Shown piece by piece: positions 16,322 to 25,761 of a DNA stretch of 64,000 bases. The DNA is taken from the NCBI RefSeq assembly GCF_045762675.1, contig NZ_JBJDLK010000006.1:124001-188000 (forward strand), written 5' to 3'. The notes below the pieces were generated by a model. The model saw only the letters and a program-made list of their open reading frames with translations. It had not been told where the DNA came from and ran no database searches. The first letter of the stretch is position 1; every line of letters begins with the position of its first letter. The stretch comes from Elizabethkingia meningoseptica_A. Its GTDB lineage: Bacteria > Bacteroidota > Bacteroidia > Flavobacteriales > Weeksellaceae. The position numbers were made by a program, and so were the translations under genes.

Positions 16322-16442
16322 ATTAAAAAAAATATCATTTTCAGGAAAATGACAATATTTCTTAAACTTATTTCACAAAATTATAGACTAACCAGGCTTT
16401 TAATCTGATAAAAAAATGCAAAAAACTGGTAAAAAAGCGAAA

Positions 16443-17369
16443 TCAAACCAATAAAGATTCCCTAAACATGGTTGGTGTTAAATTCGTTTTAGATTTAAAA
16501 AATTTAGTGAAATTGGTTACTTCTTTAAATCCCAGGTTGTATGCAATCTCGCTAATCCGGAAATCATTATAAGCAAGATTTCTTTTAATTTCTATAATCA
16601 TCCTGTCCGTAAGCCATTGTTTAGGACTCTGTTTCTCTACTTCTATAAATGCATTCTGTAAGGTTCTTAATCCTACATTGAGTTTTTTAGCATAATACTC
16701 TAAATTATACTGTTTGTTTAAATCTACGTTAACCACAGATTTAAACTGAGAAACCAGTAATTTATTACTGTTAATAACAAGTGATATATCTTGCTCGTGT
16801 GGCTTATACAGCTGTTCAGTGATCAATAAAATATTGAAGAGATAATTATTGAGTATAGAAACCTGAACTTCATTATATGGACGATTGAGTTCTTCAGATA
16901 TAAAATTAAACAAAGAAATAATCTCATTAAAACGGTCACCTAGTGAAAAATAAGGCGATTTAAAAAGATCATTGAAAAGACTACTTTGTCCAAAAAACTG
17001 AGTTTGAACATCATTCTGACAAAGAAAACTTTGACTAAAAACAAGCAATTTGCCATTATAATCCGCAGGAAGATGGAACCGGTTAATCTGATCTTGTGTA
17101 AGAAAGAGAATATGTTTCTCTTTTATATCAAAAGTTTCAAAGTCAACAGTATGTTTACCGCCACTTTCCAGGAAAATGCAAATTGCATAAAACGAGTTCT
17201 TATGAGAGCCTGACAACTGATCTGATGTCAGCGATATTAAATCCGGCATCGACATTACACTAATGCTTATCGGACTATCATCTGCACACAAATAAGAACG
17301 TGATTTGGTTGAACATTCTTGCATACTAGATAAATCTTTGATCTCAGCAATACACCGAGAAGTTTTCAT
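16443..17369 (-). CDS. AraC-family transcriptional regulator
   Basis: A 308-residue cytoplasmic AraC regulator. The N-terminal half is a cupin-like ligand domain (GGKHTVDFETFDIKEKHILF). The C-terminal half has both AraC helix-turn-helices, YYAKKLNVGLRTLQNAF and ISEIAYNLGFKEVTNFTKFF. It is inserted between the lipoprotein and TPR-AraC genes of cassette B; cassette A lacks an equivalent. A 15-base palindrome (17478-17492) lies about 110 bases upstream and may be its operator. Effector unknown. Confidence 0.85.
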   Translation of the reverse strand: MKTSRCIAEIKDLSSMQECSTKSRSYLCADDSPISISVMSMPDLISLTSDQLSGSHKNSFYAICIFLESGGKHTVDFETFDIKEKHILFLTQDQINRFHLPADYNGKLLVFSQSFLCQNDVQTQFFGQSSLFNDLFKSPYFSLGDRFNEIISLFNFISEELNRPYNEVQVSILNNYLFNILLITEQLYKPHEQDISLVINSNKLLVSQFKSVVNVDLNKQYNLEYYAKKLNVGLRTLQNAFIEVEKQSPKQWLTDRMIIEIKRNLAYNDFRISEIAYNLGFKEVTNFTKFFKSKTNLTPTMFRESLLV

Positions 17370-17691
17370 TCTAAAAATTAATTTGTTTAATTATCTAAAG
17401 AAAAACACCGGAAAAAGAGCGATACTTTCTCCCCTGCTTTTGTTCCACTAAAATAACAGCGGCATACAATACAATTCCCGGTTAATAACCGGATACTATG
17501 AAAAGGCAATTCTATTAAATACATCATTTTTCCACCGTCTATATTCATGCCAATGTTATCAAAACAACAGGACAATCCGGAAAAAATACCGATTGCCCGT
17601 TCAAAACAATTCACCGGTCTTTTTGCAAACGAATAAACAAATGAATAATACGTGTTTTATATATAATGATTGTGCTTTTCTTATCTTTTCA
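17370..17691. other. Intergenic region upstream of an AraC gene
   Basis: These 322 bases carry the palindrome at 17478-17492 and nothing else I can name. A 75-codon frame on the minus strand (17387-17614) is Cys-rich, has no homology pattern and is judged accidental. Confidence 0.4.
17478..17492. promoter_or_regulatory. Palindrome, possible operator
   Basis: CCGGTTAATAACCGG is a perfect 15-base palindrome with one central base in an otherwise AT-rich spacer, about 110 bases upstream of the AraC gene. Assignment as an operator is inference. Confidence 0.35.
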
Positions 17692-19416
17692 TTACGAAGC
17701 TGTTCTTACGCAACGCACGGATCTCCCTTCTGCTTTTGCGGATGATCTGATCTCTGAATTGCTCCAGCCTACCAAAAGCACCAGTCTGGAATAACTGATA
17801 TAATAATAATTAGCATTATTAGTATCTGTAGGAGTTGAAGTCCAGTAATGAGCTGCACCAAAACCTAAAACGCCTAATACAAGACCTGCAGGTGAATCCT
17901 TAATACTTGTACCAAATATGCCGGGGGTTGTACGGTATCCATAAAGAGACATAAACAGGTTTTGTGAATTTGCAGGAAACACTGTATTAACCGCATTGCC
18001 AGTATCAAGGTTCCATACGCCGCTAAATACTGCCCCTGCAATTAATCCGTAGTTTTCATTCTTCTTATCCGGGTTCCCTACAGTATCAAATTCCGTACTT
18101 GTAGGCATTCTCCACATTCCTTCAGGATACACCTTCGTACAAGGATCTACATTATCCGCTGAAGATCCGGTGGGTGTTGCAGACTTCCAGTTCCAGTATT
18201 CACCTTCCGAATTAGGATTAACATAGTCATTATCAACACGAAATCTGTACATATCCGATTGTGAACTATCATACTGAAGGTTTGTCCGGGCCCACAACAA
18301 GCCTCTGACCCGGACTCCGGACTCCACAAGACGGGCTGTAAGATTATAGCGGCTTCCCAATGCTGGTGTCAGTGCAGTATTATTATAAGAAAGCATACTG
18401 TTGGTATAACTCCTGCCACTGTTATTGTCCATAATCAGATCAAGTTTTCCCAGCTTTACTTTCAGGTTATTAACAGGGATAGTTGCCGTATGTACAGTAA
18501 AAAAAGTAGCAGTTTTAGTAGCCCCGGCTGTACCGCCGGCACCAGACTTATTAATCATATTTGCAGCAGTTAAAGCAGGAAGCGTCTGAAAGTTTGAATA
18601 CTGTCCTGTCAATAAATTCAGATCTCCTGTTTTAATAATGCTGTTAAAAACAGAACCTGCCCCTGCGCCTACTTCCATAGCGCTAGTTCCGCTGATTGTA
18701 CCAAACATTCCTCTGGTATCCAGATCTACCTCAATACGTACCGTATGATGTTTAAAGGTAACATTCAATGTATTTTGACCATATTGCGCATCAATAACTC
18801 CCTGATTGTACAATACATCTTTATTGGCAAGTACAGTACCCGATACAATCCCCGTAGTTGTATCTACTACAGGTGTTGTGGTATCATTTGTAGAGATAAC
18901 ATACCATTTATATTGTTTACCTGCATCTACAGTAACATTCATAGCTATGCCTGCAGTCGCATCTATATTTTTAATAAGGACATTGTTATTATAAATTAAC
19001 AGCCTGTATTTTGTTCCGGCAGCCATCTGCGTTGTTGTAACTGCAGCTGCCGCCCCAGCATATATATTGGCTAACGAGGCCTTCGGTCTGCTGCTTTCAG
19101 AAATGGGCAGACTTCCCTCTGCACTTATAACAGCATCAAAATTACCTGTGGAAACCATTTGATATACACTACCTGAAGCTATAGATTTCACTGAAAGATC
19201 TGCCTGTTTATTTACAGATGTATGTATAATATTAGATGTATTTCCTTCTTCTGCAATACCGGAAATATTAAAAGAGATAAAAGTGCCTTCCGGAGTACCA
19301 GCATTGGCTCCGTTGGAAACATTTTCGTCTCTTGATGAACAGGACAGTACCACTAAGGATAAAAGTCCAAATACAACCAAAGGTTTTATGTTTTCCAGAA
19401 TATTGATATTTTTCAT
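17692..19416 (-). CDS. Fimbrillin/FISUMP-like surface lipoprotein (cassette B)
   Basis: A 574-residue lipoprotein with signal peptide and lipobox VVLSC (C26). The N-terminal half has the repeated beta-sandwich style of fimbrillin-like proteins, with motifs such as YRLLIYNNN, DAGKQYKWYV and ANKDVLYNQGVID. The C-terminal part from about 370 follows the Fibrobacter succinogenes major paralogous domain (FISUMP): GLLWARTNL, CTKVYPEGMWRMPTSTEF, HYWTST and the ending RSVRCVRTAS. It is probably exposed on the outer membrane as an adhesin or fimbria-associated protein. It is paralogous to 22050-23678, follows the small protein gene 19481-19684, and precedes regulator genes. Confidence 0.82.
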   Translation of the reverse strand: MKNINILENIKPLVVFGLLSLVVLSCSSRDENVSNGANAGTPEGTFISFNISGIAEEGNTSNIIHTSVNKQADLSVKSIASGSVYQMVSTGNFDAVISAEGSLPISESSRPKASLANIYAGAAAAVTTTQMAAGTKYRLLIYNNNVLIKNIDATAGIAMNVTVDAGKQYKWYVISTNDTTTPVVDTTTGIVSGTVLANKDVLYNQGVIDAQYGQNTLNVTFKHHTVRIEVDLDTRGMFGTISGTSAMEVGAGAGSVFNSIIKTGDLNLLTGQYSNFQTLPALTAANMINKSGAGGTAGATKTATFFTVHTATIPVNNLKVKLGKLDLIMDNNSGRSYTNSMLSYNNTALTPALGSRYNLTARLVESGVRVRGLLWARTNLQYDSSQSDMYRFRVDNDYVNPNSEGEYWNWKSATPTGSSADNVDPCTKVYPEGMWRMPTSTEFDTVGNPDKKNENYGLIAGAVFSGVWNLDTGNAVNTVFPANSQNLFMSLYGYRTTPGIFGTSIKDSPAGLVLGVLGFGAAHYWTSTPTDTNNANYYYISYSRLVLLVGWSNSEIRSSAKAEGRSVRCVRTAS

Positions 19417-19480
19417 ACTTCTTTATGATTTGTTTGTGAATTATAATATTCATTTCATTAATGCAATACACTTGGATTTG

Positions 19481-19684
19481 CTACAGGTCAAAATCTTTAT
19501 TCCCTATATTTCCACCGTTATTCCAGTCTTCTATCTCTGGTGTATTCTGAGGCCCTCCTATACTCATCACTGCAGATTGTGCAGCAATTCCCTGTTCCAT
19601 TTTCACCAAAATAGTTTCTAACTCCGGTGTGATGTACATGCGTTTTTTGCGCTTCCTGTATTTTACTTGTAAACTTCGTTTCAT
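19481..19684 (-). CDS. Small conserved protein of cassette B
   Basis: A 67-residue protein, very basic for the first 15 residues and then acidic. It shares a pattern with the 64-residue protein at 23700-23894: Y-[IV]-x-P-E-x-E, then V-x-M-E-x-G-I-A-x-x-S, a Gly/Asn-rich link, D-W, and a C-terminal D-[FY]-[DE]-L. Both genes sit immediately upstream of a fimbrillin/FISUMP lipoprotein gene. No signal peptide or transmembrane helix is visible. The two-copy conservation indicates a real gene. It could be a subunit, a chaperone or a peptide-like product; function unknown. Confidence 0.72.
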   Translation of the reverse strand: MKRSLQVKYRKRKKRMYITPELETILVKMEQGIAAQSAVMSIGGPQNTPEIEDWNNGGNIGNKDFDL

Positions 19685-19993
19685 AAACTTTTTAAGTTGT
19701 TATTTTAGTTATTATGATAATTTGTGTCAGGAATTCGGAGAAGCCTTAAGAATAACCTTAACTATGAATATCAGAAGGATTACTTAGGCGCTGCAAAGCT
19801 AAAATGAGAGAGGCTTATTAAAGAAGAAATAGTACTATCGAAATAATGAAAATGATACTACTAAAAGCCGAAAAAGCTATACGCATGGAAGCATATACCA
19901 AAATAACAGGGTATATTCACAGAGATTGAAATGATGGACAGAATAATAGAAGAATATAAAAAAACGGCAGGAAAATAATTCCCGCCGGCAGTA
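19685..19993. other. Intergenic region between cassettes B and A
   Basis: These 309 AT-rich bases contain the terminator of the upstream TPR-AraC gene at the right edge (19961-19990) and must hold the promoter of the small protein gene (19684). I see no clear promoter box or other element. Confidence 0.4.
19961..19990 (-). terminator. Intrinsic terminator of the cassette A regulator
   Basis: On the minus strand CGGCGGGAA pairs with TTCCTGCCG (one G-T) around a short loop, followed by eight T residues. It lies just after the stop of gene 19994-21613. Confidence 0.75.
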
Positions 19994-21613
19994 TTAAAAT
20001 TCTTCGTCAATCAGATGTTTAATGTATAAAGAAGGTGGCATGGAAATTTCTTTTTTAAACACCGTTGAAAACTTATTGGGTGATGAAAATCCGGCTTCAT
20101 TTGCCAATGTCGCAACTTTATATTTTCTGTATTGCGGACTACTTTGAAGCTTTTCAATAATATATTGTATCCGGAGTTCATTAATATAATTATTAAAATC
20201 TTTTTTCTTGTAGGTATTAATAATATGAGAAAGATATCTGGTATTTGATCCGCAATAAGTTGCCAGATAGGATAATGATATATTTCTTTTGGTAAAAAGT
20301 GTAGAACCTTCAAATTCTTCCAGTTTAGACAATAACTTTTGTTCCATAATATCCGTCATCACAAGTGTTCCTTCTTCAATATCGTCTTCAGAAGGAGGAT
20401 TATCCTGCACTATTTTCGTCACTGCAGTTATTGGTGAACCTACACTATTTTCCAAGGTCAAAGAATTTGTAATGCGCGGTTTCTTTATAAGAGAATTTAT
20501 ATTTTTCAGATTCTCTTTCAATTTCCTTTTATACTGACTGAAAAAAGTAGCCTGAACAATCAGTAACATACAGGTCGCCACAATAAGCCAGTTTTTAATA
20601 CTTTTATGTTGCTGCAGCACACTGTTCCGCTCTTCCAGTGTAGAGTGAAGATCATTAATGAATATATCCGCTCTGTTTGAAATTTTATCAATAATAGAGT
20701 CTCTTTTGGTTTGAATATTTTTCATACCATCTACATCCTGCAATATGGTATAATATCTGTTGGAGGTATCATAAATATCTTTTTTCAGCTGAAGATCATT
20801 CATTGCATCTGAAACACCAAGCGCCAGTTCTATGTATTTATGCGCTCTGTTCAGATTTCCTTTTTCTATATATATCTTGGCAAGTCCGTTATACACACGT
20901 CCGGTAATTCTGTTTTCCGAAATATCTTCTGAAATATCCAGCGCTTTATTATAATGCTGGAGTGATTTATCAAAATCCCGCAGACAGTAATAACTAAGCC
21001 CCATTAATTTTTCATTATTTGCAACAAAATATTCCTCTGCAGATTTTGCCTGTTTCAGAAATCGCTGTGATTTTTCCAGATACTCCAATGATTTTTTATA
21101 ATCTTTCTTATCTATTTCATTATAGGCTTTTTCCTGCCACAGTATTCCCAAAATACCGTCTGAAATTTTAGGATCCTCAATCTTATTACTGGCATCAAAT
21201 GCTTTCTGAAGATATCTTTCCGCTATATGATGTAAGTTTATCATACGATATTGTGTTGCCAGATAAGCGTATACATAAGCTTTTCCTATTGGTTCATTTG
21301 AATTCTCTATTGTTTGTTCTGCTTTTAATGCTTTTTCCAGGCTCTTTTTCATTTGTCCCTGTCGTTTGTATATCGCAGCAGAAAGTATCAGACTTTTCGA
21401 TTGATATAACGGAGTGGAAGATATTGAATACAATGAATCGGCAACTCTTAATGCATATTGAGGAGAAGTTTTAGAGGTCTCAAAAAGCGTTTTATTATAA
21501 ACCACATCATAAGTTTTCTTGTCCTGCGCATACAAAAAGACCATAAAAAAGCAGAAAACTATTAAAATTATTTTTCCCATATTTGTTCGTTGTATTTTAT
21601 TATTAGACAGCAA
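19994..21613 (-). CDS. Membrane TPR-AraC regulator (cassette A)
   Basis: A 539-residue regulator with the same plan as 14705-16321: signal-anchor (about 13-29), TPR-like region over 40-330, transmembrane helix near 345-362 (WLIVATCMLLIVQATFF) and a C-terminal AraC DNA-binding domain (YLATYCGSNTRYLSHII, VATLANEAGFSSPNKF). The start may be M12 (MGKIILIVF), which gives a tidier signal sequence. It is transcribed away from and downstream of the cassette A lipoprotein, from which a strong terminator separates it, so it has its own promoter within 21614-21998. Together with its paralog it probably senses an envelope or extracellular cue. Confidence 0.85.
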   Translation of the reverse strand: MLSNNKIQRTNMGKIILIVFCFFMVFLYAQDKKTYDVVYNKTLFETSKTSPQYALRVADSLYSISSTPLYQSKSLILSAAIYKRQGQMKKSLEKALKAEQTIENSNEPIGKAYVYAYLATQYRMINLHHIAERYLQKAFDASNKIEDPKISDGILGILWQEKAYNEIDKKDYKKSLEYLEKSQRFLKQAKSAEEYFVANNEKLMGLSYYCLRDFDKSLQHYNKALDISEDISENRITGRVYNGLAKIYIEKGNLNRAHKYIELALGVSDAMNDLQLKKDIYDTSNRYYTILQDVDGMKNIQTKRDSIIDKISNRADIFINDLHSTLEERNSVLQQHKSIKNWLIVATCMLLIVQATFFSQYKRKLKENLKNINSLIKKPRITNSLTLENSVGSPITAVTKIVQDNPPSEDDIEEGTLVMTDIMEQKLLSKLEEFEGSTLFTKRNISLSYLATYCGSNTRYLSHIINTYKKKDFNNYINELRIQYIIEKLQSSPQYRKYKVATLANEAGFSSPNKFSTVFKKEISMPPSLYIKHLIDEEF

Positions 21614-22049
21614 ATAGAACGTACTCAGGGCATAACCAGACTGATAACCGAAACCTTTGTGATGATCAGGTTTAATGGAATATAGTACCCGATTGAAAAA
21701 ATATCCTGTATCCTTTCTAAAGGAAGTAGTCCTATAGATTTTATTACATGTATAGGTGCATTGTGAGGCACGTACAATAAATTACTAATAATAGATTTTT
21801 AGAATATTCGTTTGTGTTTTTTATTAAAGGTGTTCGCCGAAATTTATTGCAAAATTAAATTATAAGGCGTTACGAGAAAATAACAGATATCTGTCATTTT
21901 TACAATTAACATCCAACAAACGTTTAAAAACAGTAATTAAATACCATAATAATAAATTATAATAAATAAAAATTACTAAACCAGTCCTTCACAAAACCAA
22001 AAGCCAATAAGGAAATTTTTAATCATTTTTATTGGCTTTTATAATTTTA
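21614..22049. other. Intergenic region upstream of the TPR-AraC gene
   Basis: These 436 bases hold the terminator at 21999-22040 and the unlocated promoter of the regulator gene. The rest is AT-rich without repeats or credible frames. Confidence 0.4.
21999..22040 (-). terminator. Intrinsic terminator of the cassette A lipoprotein gene
   Basis: AAAAGCCAATAA (21999-22010) and TTATTGGCTTTT (22029-22040) form a perfect 12-bp stem, T-flanked on both strands. It is 10 bases beyond the lipoprotein stop. Confidence 0.8.
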
Positions 22050-23678
22050 TTACCGGGATCTGATGCATCGGACTATAAGCCCCCTGAAACGATCTCCCCA
22101 TCCTTGTCTTAATATATACCCCGTAGAAAATTCTGACTGCCATCCTCCTGCTCTTGCATTAAATTCTAAATTAAAATCTCGTTCATAATCAGGTCCGTTG
22201 GGGTTATGAACACCTACTGCACCATCAGTTGCATATTTCCCGTGCAGAGCTGCTGTTAATAGAACTCCAGTAATTGAAGCATTCAGCACATTTTCCTTAT
22301 ATCCGTGCATTCCGAGATATAGTTTTTTCCCGTTTGTTCCTGTCCATTCCCTTCCACGAAGACCAGCTTTAACAACCTCAACACTGGTAGTTTCAGCAAG
22401 CTTACCAAAGTGAACAGTTCCAGGCGTCCTCCATCTTCCTTCCGGTTTAACTTTAGAACAAGGATCTCCAAAACTGGATATACTTCCCGGCACATCAAAT
22501 TTTACAGCCCAATAATCATTTACATTTCCGGCAACATAATCGTTGTTCGCCCTAAATTTATATTCTCCGTTTGAGTAAGTAAGATTGGTTTCTGCCCATT
22601 TTACACCATTAACTTCAACAGCATCAGACTTTAATATATTAGTTGTAATGCGATAACTACCTCCATACGAATCATATACAGATATCAAATCATTACTGAC
22701 AGGAATTGTTTTAACCGGCAGCACAGAAGCTTCCGTTGAAATTTTTAAATTAGATAATCTTACTCTTAAAGTATTGGGATTAATGATACCACTAAAGCGG
22801 TCCGCAGCAATCGTATAAAAAGTTGCTTTCTTCACACTTCCGGTCCCTGTCATTTGATTAAAATTCACCGCTGTATTCAAAACTTTAACCTCTCCGTAAG
22901 CTCCTGTATAAACATTAAGAGCTCCTGTTCTGATTATAGAAGATGAAAAATCACTTTGATTTTCAGTACCAACTCCTAATTCTACAGTAGCATTGGTAAT
23001 CGTAGCACCAGATAGTGTAGTAACATCCAGATTTACTTCCATTCGTACACGTTTTCGCACAAATACAATATTCAGGCTGTTATTTCCATATTCCACCGTT
23101 ATATTTCCCTGAGCATATAAAATATCCTTGCTGGCAATCTCTTTATCGGTAGTAAATCCATTTCTGTCGATATCAACAACCGGATTCTTATTATTTACTG
23201 AAAATGCATACCAATTATATTTTTTTCCAGCATCTATTTTAATTTCTTCCTGAGATCCTGCAAAAGTTTCTATATTTTTAACAATGGCATTAGTATCCTG
23301 ATCCCGTATAATCAATCGGTATCTGATCCCATTTTCCATTGGGGACGTAACAGATCTTGTATCAGGTCTGTTTTTGGAAGCTTTAGCTCCTCCGGAAGAG
23401 TTTTCAAATCCCGCAATGGTATATACCTCATATTCTCCTAAAGGCATAACCCGGTTTTCTTCAAATACAATTTCCCTCGCTGTTGACGGCGCATTCAGCA
23501 CGGCAGCCCTGCGCTCAGGTGTTTCATCTTCTATTCCCGTAACATTAAATTTTATAACAGCCTCCTGAGATTCATTAACAAATTCTTCTCCTTCAGGAGA
23601 ACAAGCAATAAAACAGAATAATAATATTCCTGTTATAACAGGATAATATATTTCAGATATAGTAATTTTTCTTCTCAT
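22050..23678 (-). CDS. Fimbrillin/FISUMP-like surface lipoprotein (cassette A)
   Basis: A 542-residue lipoprotein (lipobox FIAC, C26) with the same two-part plan as 17692-19416. A fimbrillin-like beta-rich half contains RYRLIIRDQD, DAGKKYNWYAFSV and ASKDILYAQGNI. The C-terminal half is FISUMP-like, with GVKWAETNL, CSKVKPEGRWRTPGTVHF, LYLGMHGYK and RGLIVRCIRSR. The strict HYWTST-type motif of cassette B is replaced by HGKYATDG, and several FISUMP aromatic positions have drifted, so the ligand or partner may differ. It starts 21 bases after the small protein gene and is certainly co-transcribed with it. Confidence 0.8.
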   Translation of the reverse strand: MRRKITISEIYYPVITGILLFCFIACSPEGEEFVNESQEAVIKFNVTGIEDETPERRAAVLNAPSTAREIVFEENRVMPLGEYEVYTIAGFENSSGGAKASKNRPDTRSVTSPMENGIRYRLIIRDQDTNAIVKNIETFAGSQEEIKIDAGKKYNWYAFSVNNKNPVVDIDRNGFTTDKEIASKDILYAQGNITVEYGNNSLNIVFVRKRVRMEVNLDVTTLSGATITNATVELGVGTENQSDFSSSIIRTGALNVYTGAYGEVKVLNTAVNFNQMTGTGSVKKATFYTIAADRFSGIINPNTLRVRLSNLKISTEASVLPVKTIPVSNDLISVYDSYGGSYRITTNILKSDAVEVNGVKWAETNLTYSNGEYKFRANNDYVAGNVNDYWAVKFDVPGSISSFGDPCSKVKPEGRWRTPGTVHFGKLAETTSVEVVKAGLRGREWTGTNGKKLYLGMHGYKENVLNASITGVLLTAALHGKYATDGAVGVHNPNGPDYERDFNLEFNARAGGWQSEFSTGYILRQGWGDRFRGLIVRCIRSR

Positions 23679-23699
23679 TAAATATTTTTTCTGCCTTAT

Positions 23700-23894
23700 T
23701 TAAAGCTCATAATCCCCCTGATAATTAACTCCCTCATCCTCCCAATCCTTTACAGAAGGTATATTATTGTTATTACCTGTCTGCAGAATTCCTGAAGCAC
23801 TGGCTATACCGTTTTCCATTTCCACCACCGTCACCTCAAACTCGGGAGGCACATAATCCTTCTTTTCACAATTGAGCGTTTTCTTTTTTTTCAT
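23700..23894 (-). CDS. Small conserved protein of cassette A
   Basis: A 64-residue protein with a basic start (MKKKKTLNCEKKD) followed by YVPPEFEV, VVEMENGIASASG, a Gly/Asn link, VKDWEDEG and the end GDYEL. It shares the pattern described for 19481-19684 at about a third of positions. It is the first gene of its operon and lies 21 bases before the lipoprotein start. No export signal or known domain is visible. The GIA-x-x-S block and the acidic C-terminus are the strongest conserved parts. Confidence 0.72.
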   Translation of the reverse strand: MKKKKTLNCEKKDYVPPEFEVTVVEMENGIASASGILQTGNNNNIPSVKDWEDEGVNYQGDYEL

Positions 23895-24526
23895 AATTTG
23901 TTTTTTATTATTTATATCATTCTTTTCAACAACTGATTTTAATATTATTTGTTTTTCATGTTTAATATAATCTTAGAAAGGCTACTTATATCATGACAAA
24001 GCAGAATCGGTATTAATTACTATTCATTTAAAGACAGAAATACTGAAAACTAACAACTCACCAAATCTGTTACAGTCTGGCTGTTCTGAAAATAGAATAC
24101 GGAATACAGAAACTTATATTAAGAACAAGAATTCTGTATATTTCGGAATACTACATGAGTTTTTAAATCAAAATTTTTCACACCAAACATCTCTTCACTA
24201 ACTTTTAAATTATACGTTGCAAACTACAAGAAGTAATGCTTTCAAAGAAATATTATACATACCATAATACTTAATATGATAAGTATAAATCAACATTTTG
24301 TTATAACATTATAACAAAATAAAAAACACAGTCATAGCGCTTGTTTACAATAATATAATCACAAAACAGGAAAATTAAAAAATTATATAACTACCATAAT
24401 AGTATATATACATATTATAGTAATTAACTAAATTTGGATATTAAAGCTCTTTCTACAATCAGGAATCAAATTCTTTTAACGAAAGATTTTTACACCCAAA
24501 AAATTGTCATCACATAGTCTTTTTTT
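23895..24526. other. AT-rich divergent intergenic region
   Basis: These 632 bases lie between divergent genes and contain no credible frame. The part from 24180 to 24440 is extremely AT-rich. Promoters for both sides must be here, but I could not identify clear boxes. No repeats of note. Confidence 0.4.
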
Positions 24527-25687
24527 ATGAATAAAACCGTTTATATTCTGGGAGCAGGATTTTCAATGGATGCCGGAGCTCCATCACAGGCAAATCTGGT
24601 GAAAGCCATTTTTGAACTGAGAAATAATGATTCTTATTCCAAAACAAAACAACAACCTCTAATCCATAAATGGATTGATGAGCTGGATAAATTTCTTAAG
24701 GAAGGATTATGTGTCAGCGATGAAGAGAAAACATACTACACCCTGGAAGATATTTATACACCTATCGACAAATGTATTTCGGAAAATATTTCATTCAGAA
24801 ACTATGCCGTAAGAGACCTTAAAATCCTGCGGGAGCATCTGAACAGACTAATAACCCTTGCCATTCGTGAGTCGATTGATAAAAGCCACAAAAGCAAAGA
24901 TACTATTGATGAATTTGCCCGTTTTATTACGGACCAATCCAGAAAAAAACTGAATAATGAAAAAGACGATCAAGTTGCTGTTATTACAACCAACTGGGAC
25001 ATTATGCTGGATAACAAAATTTACGAACTCCTCTTTCAGGAAGCCCGAAAGGCGAAAAAGACATTTGTTGGTGTTGTAGATTACTGTTGCTTTTTAAGCT
25101 CACTGGATGAACGCGATGAAGAAAATATTAAACCGGGACTTTATGCATTGGGAAGCGGAGGCTATAATATAAAAATACTCAAACTACATGGTTCACTCAA
25201 CTGGATGCAGTGCCCGAAGTGCCAGAGGTTATATGTAAAGTTTTACAGAAGGTTTAACGGAGGTTATTTATTCGATAAAAAATTCTGCAGACATTGCGAG
25301 AAGAATTTCAACCAGACAAAAGATATCTCGAACAAGCTGGAGATGAATATCATTATGCCTACCTTTCTGAAAAATCTGGACAATATTCAGAATAAACTGA
25401 TATGGCAAAATGCAGGAATAGAATTATCTGAAGCCAGTAAAATAGTATTCATAGGCTATTCACTGCCACAAGCTGATTTCGAATTCAAACAACTGTTAAG
25501 CAGAATGATGAAAGCTGATGCTAAAATTGAAGTTTACCTGGTAGAAAATGACAATCCTGAACAATATGAAGGCAGTATAAAATATTTAACCGCCGGCTAC
25601 CGGTACCAGAATTTCTTCAGCAGCAGAGATCTCACCATCCATTATACTGGTGTTAAAGGCTTTGTTGAAAATAACCGCCATGAATAA
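24527..25687 (+). CDS. SIR2-family protein with zinc ribbon
   Basis: A 386-residue SIR2-like protein. The NAD-binding start is GAGFSMDAGAPS (9-20). TTNWD (154-158) and KLHGSLNW (219-226, H221) are the core SIR2-like motifs, a zinc site is formed by C229-x2-C232 and C254-x2-C257, and FIGYSLPQAD (308-317) closes the Rossmann fold. This form is common in bacterial SIR2-like proteins, some of which act in phage defence by NAD depletion and others as stand-alone enzymes. Here no partner gene (STAND, HerA or other) is adjacent, so a role as a single-gene defence system or deacylase is open. Confidence 0.85.
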   Translation: MNKTVYILGAGFSMDAGAPSQANLVKAIFELRNNDSYSKTKQQPLIHKWIDELDKFLKEGLCVSDEEKTYYTLEDIYTPIDKCISENISFRNYAVRDLKILREHLNRLITLAIRESIDKSHKSKDTIDEFARFITDQSRKKLNNEKDDQVAVITTNWDIMLDNKIYELLFQEARKAKKTFVGVVDYCCFLSSLDERDEENIKPGLYALGSGGYNIKILKLHGSLNWMQCPKCQRLYVKFYRRFNGGYLFDKKFCRHCEKNFNQTKDISNKLEMNIIMPTFLKNLDNIQNKLIWQNAGIELSEASKIVFIGYSLPQADFEFKQLLSRMMKADAKIEVYLVENDNPEQYEGSIKYLTAGYRYQNFFSSRDLTIHYTGVKGFVENNRHE

Positions 25688-25761
25688 AATCATGACATGA
25701 TAAAAGCTATGTTAGTCATTATCAAAAGTTCTCATCATAATCGACAACAATACTGGTATAA

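Noticed and set aside
17387..17614. 75-codon Cys-rich frame upstream of the AraC gene
   Set aside because: It covers the CCGGTTAATAACCGG palindrome, shows no family pattern and has no paralog in cassette A.
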